Positions 6,775-11,894 of a stretch of 12,822 nt of DNA are shown piece after piece. Each line of letters opens with the position of its first letter. Positions within the stretch are counted from its first letter, which is position 1. This stretch comes from Paracoccus sp. (in: a-proteobacteria). Lineage in GTDB: Bacteria; Pseudomonadota; Alphaproteobacteria; Rhodobacterales; Rhodobacteraceae. The notes beneath the pieces were generated by a model. It had not been told where the DNA came from and searched no databases. It saw only the letters and a program-made list of their open reading frames with translations. Location of the stretch: NCBI GenBank assembly GCA_031178645.1, contig JAPSIP010000019.1, forward strand, positions 1 to 12,822. The letters are read 5' to 3'. The translations under genes were made by a program, and so were the position numbers.

Positions 6775-7626
6775 ATGTTGCGTCGACACTTGTTGTCGCT
6801 GCTGGCCGCGTCCCTGGCGACGCCCGCATTGGCGCAGCCTAGGCGCGACCTGCCGCCCGCAATCGACGATCCGCGCGCCAGCCACTTCGCCTTTGGCCCC
6901 GAGGGCGACCAGTGGCGGATCTTTGTGGGCCTGCCGAAGGTTCCGCCGCCGCCGCAAGGCTATTCGGTCATCCTGTCGCTGGACGGCGGCACGACCTTTC
7001 CGCATCTGTGGCATCATCGCGAAACCCGCGGGCGTGATGCGCCGGTCATCCTGGTCGGCATCAGCTATGAAAACGCGAACCGCCGCTGGCGCGACCTGAC
7101 CTCGCGCGCGATGGCGCCGGTCGCGCCGATCCTGTTCTATCGCGCCCCGCCCGCCGACCGGCCGACTGGCGGACGCGAGGCCTTCCTGTCCATGATCGCC
7201 GATGAATTGCTGCCGGAACTCGCCCGCCGCCACCCGCTGGAACTGAGTGACATGACGATCTACGGCCATTCGCTGGGCGGGCTGTTCGTCCTGCACGCGC
7301 TGTTCACCCGCCCCCACCTGTTCTCACGCTACGTGGCAGCCGATCCATCGGTCTGGTGGAACGCGGGCGAATCGCAGCGCGAGGCCGCAGCCTTTGCGGG
7401 CGGGGTCGCGGCGGCGGGCGGGACGGTCGATCCGGGGATCCAGGTGATGATCGCCCAGGCCGGGCGGGCGCGGCAGAACCATCCGCATGATCCGACATCG
7501 CTGGTGCGGATCCTGTCGGGGGTCCCGGGGCTGGAGGTTCTTTATCGTCCCTATCTGCGGGAAGATCACGGATCGCTGATGGGGCCGTCGACGGCGGATG
7601 CGATGGATCTGCACCTGTGGCGGTAA
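6775..7626 (+). CDS. Exported alpha/beta-hydrolase, IroE/Fes-like putative esterase
   Basis: A 283-residue alpha/beta-hydrolase of the putative-esterase family, which contains siderophore esterases such as IroE and BesA. Residues 1-20 are a signal peptide (MLRRHLLSLLAASLATPALA, cleavage probably before Gln21), so it acts in the periplasm or outside. The nucleophile elbow is YGHSLGG with Ser166; AADPSVWW (188-195) and EDHGS with the likely catalytic His265 fit the family. The ATG at 6775 lies two bases after the regulator stop. An in-frame GTG at 6769, two codons earlier, overlaps that stop as GTGA and could be the true start. No siderophore synthesis or uptake genes are visible, so the substrate is unknown. 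It shares a transcript with the Lrp/AsnC gene. Confidence 0.85.
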   Translation: MLRRHLLSLLAASLATPALAQPRRDLPPAIDDPRASHFAFGPEGDQWRIFVGLPKVPPPPQGYSVILSLDGGTTFPHLWHHRETRGRDAPVILVGISYENANRRWRDLTSRAMAPVAPILFYRAPPADRPTGGREAFLSMIADELLPELARRHPLELSDMTIYGHSLGGLFVLHALFTRPHLFSRYVAADPSVWWNAGESQREAAAFAGGVAAAGGTVDPGIQVMIAQAGRARQNHPHDPTSLVRILSGVPGLEVLYRPYLREDHGSLMGPSTADAMDLHLWR

Positions 7627-7630
7627 ACGC

Positions 7631-7660
7631 AAACCCCCGCGGCTTGCGCTGCGGGGGTTT
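7631..7660. terminator. Bidirectional terminator between the esterase and rpsU
   Basis: A perfect 10-bp inverted repeat, AAACCCCCGC (7631-7640) and GCGGGGGTTT (7651-7660), encloses a ten-base loop. It begins four bases after the esterase stop, and rpsU converges from the right, ending 24 bases away. The A/T ends of the arms give a short T run in both directions. Confidence 0.85.
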
Positions 7661-7684
7661 GACGGAAACGCGGATCGCGTCGCC

Positions 7685-7891
7685 TTACAGTGCGCCTTCG
7701 CGCTGTGCCTTTTTACGGGCCAGCTTGCGGGCGCGGCGGACGGCCTCGGCCTGTTCCCGGGCCTTCTTGACCGACGGCTTCTCGAAATGCTGCCGAAGCT
7801 TCATTTCGCGGAACACACCCTCGCGCTGAAGTTTTTTCTTCAGCGCACGGAGCGCCTGTTCGACGTTGTTGTCGCGAACATTGACCTGCAT
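7685..7891 (-). CDS. rpsU: 30S ribosomal protein S21
   Basis: S21 is a small basic protein of the 30S platform near the anti-Shine-Dalgarno end of 16S rRNA, involved in initiation. The 68-residue product [20 protein letters not shown], then [20 protein letters not shown], ending in an Arg/Lys/Ala-rich tail, is a full-length alphaproteobacterial S21. The ATG at 7891 is preceded by AGGAAGGTGG (7911-7902), of which AAGGTGG is the best ribosome-binding match. A small hairpin overlaps part of that site. The gene is monocistronic, bounded by a strong terminator downstream and by the divergent COQ9-like gene upstream. Confidence 0.98.
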   Translation of the reverse strand: MQVNVRDNNVEQALRALKKKLQREGVFREMKLRQHFEKPSVKKAREQAEAVRRARKLARKKAQREGAL

Positions 7892-7905
7892 GTGGTTGTC
7901 ACCAC
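7892..7905 (-). promoter_or_regulatory. Hairpin overlapping the rpsU ribosome-binding site
   Basis: On the rpsU mRNA, GTGGT (7905-7901) and ACCAC (7896-7892) form a perfect 5-bp stem with the tetraloop GACA, directly before the ATG. The left arm uses bases of the AAGGTGG ribosome-binding site (7908-7902), so folding would hide part of it. The pairing is seen; a regulatory role is inference. Confidence 0.5.
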
Positions 7906-7986
7906 CTTCCTAGGTTAGAGTTGCAAGATTGCAGGATGCGCCCCCCTATCAGGCCAAGGCGCACTTGTCCAGACAGGAGGCCGCCC

Positions 7987-8643
7987 ATGACCCGAACCGA
8001 CCGCGATGCCCTGCTTGACGCCGCCCTGACCCATGTCCCGTTCGAGGGGATGAACGACCGGGCCCTGATGGCGGGGGCGCGCGACCTGAACATGTCGCCC
8101 GACCTGGCGCGGGTTCATTTCCCGCAGGGCGGTGCAGGCCTGGCCGCGGCTTATCACCGCCGCGCCGATGCGATGCTGCGCGACAGCCTGGACCAAACGC
8201 CCCCCGGGGGCCGCTTCCGCGACCGCGTGGCCGAGGCGATCTGGCGGCGCCTGATGCTGGTCGATGCCGAACTGGTCCGCGCGGGCGCGGCCACGCTGTC
8301 GCTGCCGCAGAATGCCGCCCTTGCGGCGCGGCTGGTCTGGGAAACGGCGGATGTGATCTGGACCGGCCTCGGCGACGGGTCGCGCGACGTGAACTGGTAT
8401 TCCAAGCGCGCCACCCTGTCCGCCGTGATCAGCGCCACCGTCCTGTTCTGGCTGGGCGACGATTCGGCCGACCATCGGGAAACCCGCGCCTTCATCGACC
8501 GGCGCATCGATGGCGTGATGCGGTTTGAGCAGGTGAAATCGACCTTGCGCAAGCTGCCGGGGGCGGAAAAGCTGGCGCAGATGGCGTTCGGCTGGATCCG
8601 GGCGCCCGGCTCGCGCGATCTGCCCGGTCGCACCCGCCCGTAA
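7987..8643 (+). CDS. COQ9-family protein
   Basis: A 218-residue COQ9-family protein. COQ9 has a TetR-like helical fold, binds lipids, and in eukaryotes assists the COQ7 hydroxylase in ubiquinone synthesis; bacterial members are assumed to have a related role. The N-terminal part (MTRTDRDALLDAALTHVPFE) resembles the TetR-like first helices. The central and C-terminal family signature is LVWETADVIWTGLGDGSRD, then VNWYSKRATLSAVISATVLF, followed by WLGDDS and a terminal helical region. The start at 7987 is set by a perfect AGGAGG (7975-7980) six bases upstream. It is divergent from rpsU and nine bases upstream of a quinone oxidoreductase gene, so the pair is probably an operon with a quinone theme. 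Confidence 0.87.
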   Translation: MTRTDRDALLDAALTHVPFEGMNDRALMAGARDLNMSPDLARVHFPQGGAGLAAAYHRRADAMLRDSLDQTPPGGRFRDRVAEAIWRRLMLVDAELVRAGAATLSLPQNAALAARLVWETADVIWTGLGDGSRDVNWYSKRATLSAVISATVLFWLGDDSADHRETRAFIDRRIDGVMRFEQVKSTLRKLPGAEKLAQMAFGWIRAPGSRDLPGRTRP

Positions 8644-8652
8644 GGAGAAACG

Positions 8653-9648
8653 ATGTTCCCTGATGCCATGAAAGCGATCGAGATCGCCGGCCCCGGCGGT
8701 CCGGACATGCTGAAGCCCGCCAGCCGCCCCGTCCCGGTGCCCCGCCACGACCAGATCCTGATCCGCGTGGCCTATGCGGGGGTGAACCGTCCCGATGTCC
8801 TGCAACGCCAAGGCAGCTATGCACCGCCGCCCGATGCATCGGACCTGCCGGGGCTTGAAGCCTCGGGCGAGATTGTCGGCATGGGCGCGGGCGTGACCCG
8901 CTGGAAAAAGGGCGAACAGGTCTGCGCGCTGCTGCCGGGCGGCGGCTATGCGGAATATGCCGTCTGCCACGCCGACCATGCGCTGCGCATCCCCTATGGC
9001 CTGGGCTTGCGCGAAGGCGCCTGCCTGCCGGAAACGGCCTTCACGGTCTGGTCCAATGTCGTAACCCGCGGCGGGCTGACGGGGGGCGAGAAGTTCCTGG
9101 TCCATGGCGGCAGTTCGGGGATCGGGATGATGGCGATCCAGATCGCCCGCGCCTTGGGCGCCCGGGTCTTCGCGACCGCCGGCAGCGCCGAGAAATGCGC
9201 GGCCATTGCAGCGCTTGGGGCAACCCCGATCAACTACCGCTCCGAAGATTTCACCAAGGTCATGGCGGCCGAGGACGGCGCGGACCTGATCCTGGACATG
9301 GTAGGCGGCAGCTACATCGCCAGGAACGTCAAGGCCCTGGCGCCGGACGGCCGGCTGGTCATGATCGCCTTCCTCGAAGGGCCTAAGGTCGAACTGAACT
9401 TCGCCCCCATCATGACCAAGCGGCTGACCGTGACCGGCTCGACCCTGCGCCCGCAGTCCGACGCCGCCAAGGCCGAAATCGCCGAGGCTCTGCGCAAGCA
9501 ACTGTGGCCGCTGATCTCGGCCGGGTCGGTCAGGGTCAGCATTGACAGCGAGTTCGCCCTGGACGACGCGGCCAAGGCCCATCGCCGCATGGAAAGCAGC
9601 CAGCATATCGGCAAGATCGTCATGAAAGTGGCGGGCAATGGCGCATGA
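8653..9648 (+). CDS. NAD(P)H:quinone oxidoreductase, zinc-free MDR family (PIG3-like)
   Basis: A 331-residue medium-chain dehydrogenase/reductase of the quinone-oxidoreductase branch, expected to reduce quinones with NADPH in the cytoplasm. The N-terminal GroES-like domain contains VAYAGVNRPDVLQRQGSYAP and LPGLEASGEIVGMG. The Rossmann domain carries LVHGGSSGIGMMAIQIARAL (about 150-169). AGVNRPDVLQRQG and the lack of a structural-zinc cysteine cluster separate it from alcohol dehydrogenases. The C-terminal HRRMESSQHIGKIVMKV is typical of the PIG3 group. The start at 8653 follows AAGGAG (8642-8647), which overlaps the upstream COQ9 stop; the methionine at codon 6 is a less likely start. Exact substrate is unknown. 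Confidence 0.9.
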   Translation: MFPDAMKAIEIAGPGGPDMLKPASRPVPVPRHDQILIRVAYAGVNRPDVLQRQGSYAPPPDASDLPGLEASGEIVGMGAGVTRWKKGEQVCALLPGGGYAEYAVCHADHALRIPYGLGLREGACLPETAFTVWSNVVTRGGLTGGEKFLVHGGSSGIGMMAIQIARALGARVFATAGSAEKCAAIAALGATPINYRSEDFTKVMAAEDGADLILDMVGGSYIARNVKALAPDGRLVMIAFLEGPKVELNFAPIMTKRLTVTGSTLRPQSDAAKAEIAEALRKQLWPLISAGSVRVSIDSEFALDDAAKAHRRMESSQHIGKIVMKVAGNGA

Positions 9649-9655
9649 GGCGCGG

Positions 9656-9695
9656 GCAGGTGCCTCCGGCGGGGATATTTGACGCACAGAAGATG
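9656..9695 (+). repeat. 3'-end repeat, copy 1 (after the quinone oxidoreductase)
   Basis: Starting eight bases after the stop codon, this reads GCAGG, then CCTCCGGCGGGGATATTT, and ends CACAGAAGATG. The block CCTC-CGGC-GGGG can fold as a short hairpin followed by ATATTT, like a minimal terminator. A diverged copy lies inverted at 9825-9860, after the RNase T2 gene. From memory, similar GC-hairpin plus ATATTT motifs are common after genes in Rhodobacterales. Confidence 0.55.
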
Positions 9696-9704
9696 AGACA
9701 GGCA

Positions 9705-9740
9705 CACAGACCTTGCGGGCACCCGTCCCCAAGGTCTGTG
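9705..9740 (+). terminator. Stem-loop downstream of the quinone oxidoreductase
   Basis: Arms CACAGACCTT (9705-9714) and AAGGTCTGTG (9731-9740) are perfectly complementary over 10 bp. The 16-base loop can add a GGG/CCC pairing (9717-9719 with 9727-9729). It lies 57 bases after the stop. With no T run after it, it may be a 3' stabiliser rather than an intrinsic terminator. Confidence 0.45.
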
Positions 9741-9804
9741 GCATCTCCTGTGGCGGCCATCGGCGTCCCCGCCTGTTCCGCGCACCCAGTCTTGCATTGA
9801 GGTC

Positions 9805-9819
9805 TTAAGGCAGGGTTAA
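9805..9819. promoter_or_regulatory. CtrA-like box TTAA-N7-TTAA
   Basis: TTAAGGCAGGGTTAA matches the full consensus TTAA-N7-TTAA of the alphaproteobacterial response regulator CtrA. The wider sequence is a direct repeat of TTAAGGC 11 bases apart, one helical turn. It lies between two convergent genes, not in front of either, so if functional it would control an unannotated transcript. TTGCAT (9793-9798) lies 18 bases before TTAAGG as a weak promoter-like pair. Confidence 0.4.
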
Positions 9820-9824
9820 GGCCG

Positions 9825-9881
9825 CATCTTCTGTGGAAAAATATCCCGGGGGAGGCCTGCAGGGCCGGGGGCAGCGCCCCC
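9825..9881 (-). repeat. 3'-end repeat, copy 2, with GC hairpin (after RNase T2)
   Basis: On the minus strand, downstream of the RNase T2 stop, a tight hairpin GGGGGC-GCT-GCCCCC (9881-9867) is followed by GGCCCTGCAGGCC and then CCTCCCCCGGGATATTTTT and CACAGAAGATG. The part from 9860 to 9825 aligns with copy 1: both share GCAGG, CCTCC, GATATTT and the 11-base CACAGAAGATG. The hairpin and T-rich end make it a likely terminator for RNase T2. Confidence 0.6.
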
Positions 9882-9885
9882 TTCT

Positions 9886-10521
9886 TCAGCGAGTCTTTTC
9901 CATCAGCAGGCGGGGACGGGAACAGTCTTGTCGCGCGTCGGGGGCGCAGTCGCGGGGCCGCAGGTCGCGGGTCAGGCAGATGCGCACCTCGGCCAGGGCT
10001 TCGGCCTTGCAGGTGACGGTGATGCCGTCGGGGGACAGGCGAGGATTGGCTTCAAGGAAGGCTTCCTCGACCACCTGGGGCGGCAGGGTGATGTCGCGGG
10101 GCAGGTCGTCGAAGGGGGCGGGGATACGGACCATCTCGGCCGCTTCTCGCATCGTGGCATAGTATTGGCTTGCCGAAAGACCGGAACAACGGCCGTGCTT
10201 CTGCCACTGGTACAAGGCCAGCCCCGGCGACATCAGGTCGTCCATGGCCTGGGTTTGGCGCCGCGACGGATCTCGTTCGGTCGTGTCGCAGCGATCAGGC
10301 CAACCCTGTTCGTATTGCGGCCAAAGACCGTGAACCGTGAAGTCCAGCCCGCTGCCCCGGTCGCATTCCCTGGCCTCGCGGTCGTCGCCGGTCGCGCGGC
10401 ACCAGCTCGGCTGCCAGCTGAGCGCGAGGATGTAATAGTCGAACTCGCCCGCGACATCCTGCGCAGGGGCAGCGTGTGGAGAAAGGATCAGCGCAAGGGC
10501 GGCAAGTAGGGCGTGTTTCAT
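9886..10521 (-). CDS. Ribonuclease T2 family protein, secreted
   Basis: A 211-residue RNase T2/RNase I-type endoribonuclease, which cuts single-stranded RNA through a 2',3'-cyclic phosphate intermediate. Residues 1-20 form a signal peptide (cleavage near APA), so it acts in the periplasm or outside. The first active-site motif is FTVHGLWPQ with His64. The second is YQWQKHGRC with His109. In that motif the usual Glu of HEWxKHGTC is Gln105 and the Thr is Arg111, changes that may alter activity. Eight or more cysteines suggest disulfides. The start at 10521 is chosen from the signal peptide; a longer reading would add 12 residues before it. It is divergent from trcR. Confidence 0.9.
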   Translation of the reverse strand: MKHALLAALALILSPHAAPAQDVAGEFDYYILALSWQPSWCRATGDDREARECDRGSGLDFTVHGLWPQYEQGWPDRCDTTERDPSRRQTQAMDDLMSPGLALYQWQKHGRCSGLSASQYYATMREAAEMVRIPAPFDDLPRDITLPPQVVEEAFLEANPRLSPDGITVTCKAEALAEVRICLTRDLRPRDCAPDARQDCSRPRLLMEKTR

Positions 10522-10704
10522 CCCGCCACCATGCCCCGGCAGGCGGGCGCCGTCCACGACCCTTGCGAATCCTCTTTTCCCCAGCCGCCAGAATCGCTAT
10601 ATCAGCCGTCAATTCCCCCCGAAAACGAGGAATGGCACCCCGCCAAAAGCCGTTTTACCGGTCTGAGACCTGCTGTTCGGGGCAGACATGCGAAGGAGAT
10701 TGAC
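10522..10704. promoter_or_regulatory. Divergent region before RNase T2 and trcR, with two GANTC sites
   Basis: These 183 bases hold the promoters of both divergent genes. Two GAATC sites, at 10567-10571 and 10591-10595, are targets of the CcrM-type adenine methyltransferase (GANTC). The second abuts CTATAT (10597-10602), the best -10-like element for trcR; no good -35 is properly spaced. The trcR ribosome-binding site AAGGAG is at 10693-10698. GcrA/CcrM-style control of trcR is inferred. Confidence 0.5.
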
Positions 10705-11454
10705 ATGAGCAAGCCTTTGATGGCCAAGGCGACCGCCGTCTGGCTGGTGGACAATACCACGCTGAGCTTCAAGCAGATCGGAGACTTCTGCGGCCTGCAC
10801 GAACTGGAAGTGCAGGGCATCGCCGACGGCGACGTGGCAGCGGGCGTCAAGGGCTATGACCCGGTCGCGTCCCACCAGCTGGACCCCGAGGAGATCCGCA
10901 AGGGCGAAGCCAGCCCCGCCTACAAGCTGCGCCTGAAGCACAACCCCGCCGCCGAGGGCGAGGAAAAGCGCCGAGGCCCGCGCTATACGCCCCTGTCCAA
11001 GCGCCAGGACCGTCCGAACGCGATCCTGTGGCTGGTGAAGTTCCATCCCGAACTGCCGGACGCGGCCATCGCCAAGCTGGTGGGCACCACGAAGCCCACG
11101 ATCGCATCCATCCGCGAACGGACCCACTGGAACATCCAGAACATGCAGCCGATCGACCCGGTTGCCTTGGGCCTGTGCCGCCAGACCGAACTGGACGCCG
11201 CCGTCCAGAAAGCCGCCAAGAAGGCCGCTGCCAATGGCGAGGTGATGAGCGACGACGAACGCCGCAAGCTGGTCAGCACCGAGACCTCGCTGTCGATGAG
11301 CGACGAGCCGCGCCTGCCCTCGTCGATGGCGGGGCTTGAAAACTTCTCGCTGACGCGGGACGAGCCGAAGGAAGCCGAGCCGGACCTGGATGCCGACAGC
11401 TTCTTCAACCTGCCCGACCGGGACGAGGATGAGGGCGAGGACGGGGATCGCTGA
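10705..11454 (+). CDS. trcR: Cell-cycle transcriptional regulator TrcR (DUF1013 family)
   Basis: A 249-residue DUF1013-family protein, named TrcR, a regulator linked to the cell-cycle network of alphaproteobacteria. The conserved core is MSKPLMAKATAVWLVDNTTL, then SFKQIGDFCGLHELEVQGIA (a helix-turn-helix-like segment, about 10-45), then GYDPVASHQLDPEEI. A second predicted HTH reads DAAIAKLVGTTKPTIASIRE (about 119-138), followed by RTHWNIQNMQPIDPVALGLC. A coiled Ala/Lys stretch (about 165-177) and a very acidic C-terminus (DRDEDEGEDGDR) follow. The start at 10705 is fixed by AAGGAG six bases upstream and by homology; a longer in-frame extension upstream is not supported. Two GANTC sites lie in its promoter region. 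Confidence 0.92.
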   Translation: MSKPLMAKATAVWLVDNTTLSFKQIGDFCGLHELEVQGIADGDVAAGVKGYDPVASHQLDPEEIRKGEASPAYKLRLKHNPAAEGEEKRRGPRYTPLSKRQDRPNAILWLVKFHPELPDAAIAKLVGTTKPTIASIRERTHWNIQNMQPIDPVALGLCRQTELDAAVQKAAKKAAANGEVMSDDERRKLVSTETSLSMSDEPRLPSSMAGLENFSLTRDEPKEAEPDLDADSFFNLPDRDEDEGEDGDR

Positions 11455-11476
11455 TCCCGCCCGGGGCCGCATGAAA

Positions 11477-11516
11477 AAGGGCCGGTGCGTCGATGCGCAC
11501 CGGCCCTTCTTTTTTT
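11477..11516. terminator. Strong bidirectional terminator between trcR and glsB-like gene
   Basis: A perfect 13-bp stem, AAGGGCCGGTGCG (11477-11489) and CGCACCGGCCCTT (11496-11508), with a six-base loop, is followed by C and seven T. The left side carries AAAAA, giving five T when read from the other strand. It therefore terminates trcR from the left and the small membrane-protein gene from the right. Confidence 0.95.
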
Positions 11517-11525
11517 AGCAGGCGA

Positions 11526-11783
11526 TCAGGCCCGGCCACGCACCAGGCGCACAATCCAGATCAGGATACAGGCGCCGATCACGGCAACGATAAGCTGTCC
11601 GATGATGCTTCCTTCCCCGCTGCTGCCCAGCAGCATGTCGAACAGGAAGTTACCGATCAGCGCGCCGACGATGCCGACGATGATGTTCATCAGCAGCCCG
11701 GTATCCGTCTTCATGATCTTTTCGGCGATCCAGCCCGCGATCGCGCCCAGGATGATCGACAGAATCCAGCCAAAACCTTCCAT
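11526..11783 (-). CDS. GlsB/YeaQ/YmgE-family small stress-associated membrane protein
   Basis: An 85-residue, very hydrophobic protein of the transglycosylase-associated (GlsB/YeaQ/YmgE) family, found in the inner membrane and often induced by stress; its molecular role is unknown. It has about three membrane helices: residues 4-24 (GWILSIILGAIAGWIAEKIM), 30-52 (LLMNIIVGIVGALIGNFLF) and 59-80 (SIIGQLIVAVIGACILIWIV). Glycine-rich helices and the first-helix GAIAGWIAEKIM motif are typical. The start at 11783 is supported by AAAGGGAAAG upstream and family length; a longer reading adds unrelated residues. A long palindrome lies 20 bases upstream of the start, in its leader or promoter. Confidence 0.9.
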   Translation of the reverse strand: MEGFGWILSIILGAIAGWIAEKIMKTDTGLLMNIIVGIVGALIGNFLFDMLLGSSGEGSIIGQLIVAVIGACILIWIVRLVRGRA

Positions 11784-11802
11784 GACTTTCCCTTTCCATG
11801 AT

Positions 11803-11830
11803 GACCCCGGACAGCACGACGACCGGGGTC
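11803..11830. repeat. Inverted repeat upstream of the GlsB-like gene
   Basis: GACCCCGG (11803-11810) and CCGGGGTC (11823-11830) form a perfect 8-bp dyad around 12 bases. It sits 20 bases before the GlsB-like start and 65 bases after the dehydrogenase stop. It could be a protein-binding site or leader hairpin for the small gene, or an end structure for the dehydrogenase transcript. No T run follows it. Confidence 0.45.
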
Positions 11831-11847
11831 TTGCCCATTCAATGCCG

Positions 11848-11868
11848 GCGGAACCCATTGCGTTCCGC
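11848..11868 (-). terminator. Possible weak terminator after the dehydrogenase gene
   Basis: GCGGAAC (11848-11854) and GTTCCGC (11862-11868) pair over 7 bp with a seven-base loop, 27 bases after the gabD stop on the minus strand. No T run follows, so read-through into the GlsB-like gene is possible. Confidence 0.3.
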
Positions 11869-11894
11869 AAGCCGTGGAACTTGTGTGGAAAATG

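Noticed and set aside
7915..9744. A 609-codon minus-strand open frame opposite the COQ9-like gene and the quinone oxidoreductase
   Set aside because: Long stop-free antisense frames are common in high-GC genes. The plus-strand products are clear family members with good ribosome-binding sites, and the minus frame shows no known domain.
9312..9797. A minus-strand open frame starting just past the CtrA-like box
   Set aside because: It runs antisense into the quinone oxidoreductase and reads as Arg/Pro-rich shadow sequence. A short transcript from the box remains possible, but no protein is supported.
10609..11472. A 287-codon minus-strand open frame opposite trcR
   Set aside because: trcR is strongly supported by homology, ribosome-binding site and terminator; the antisense frame has no recognisable domain and even crosses part of the terminator.
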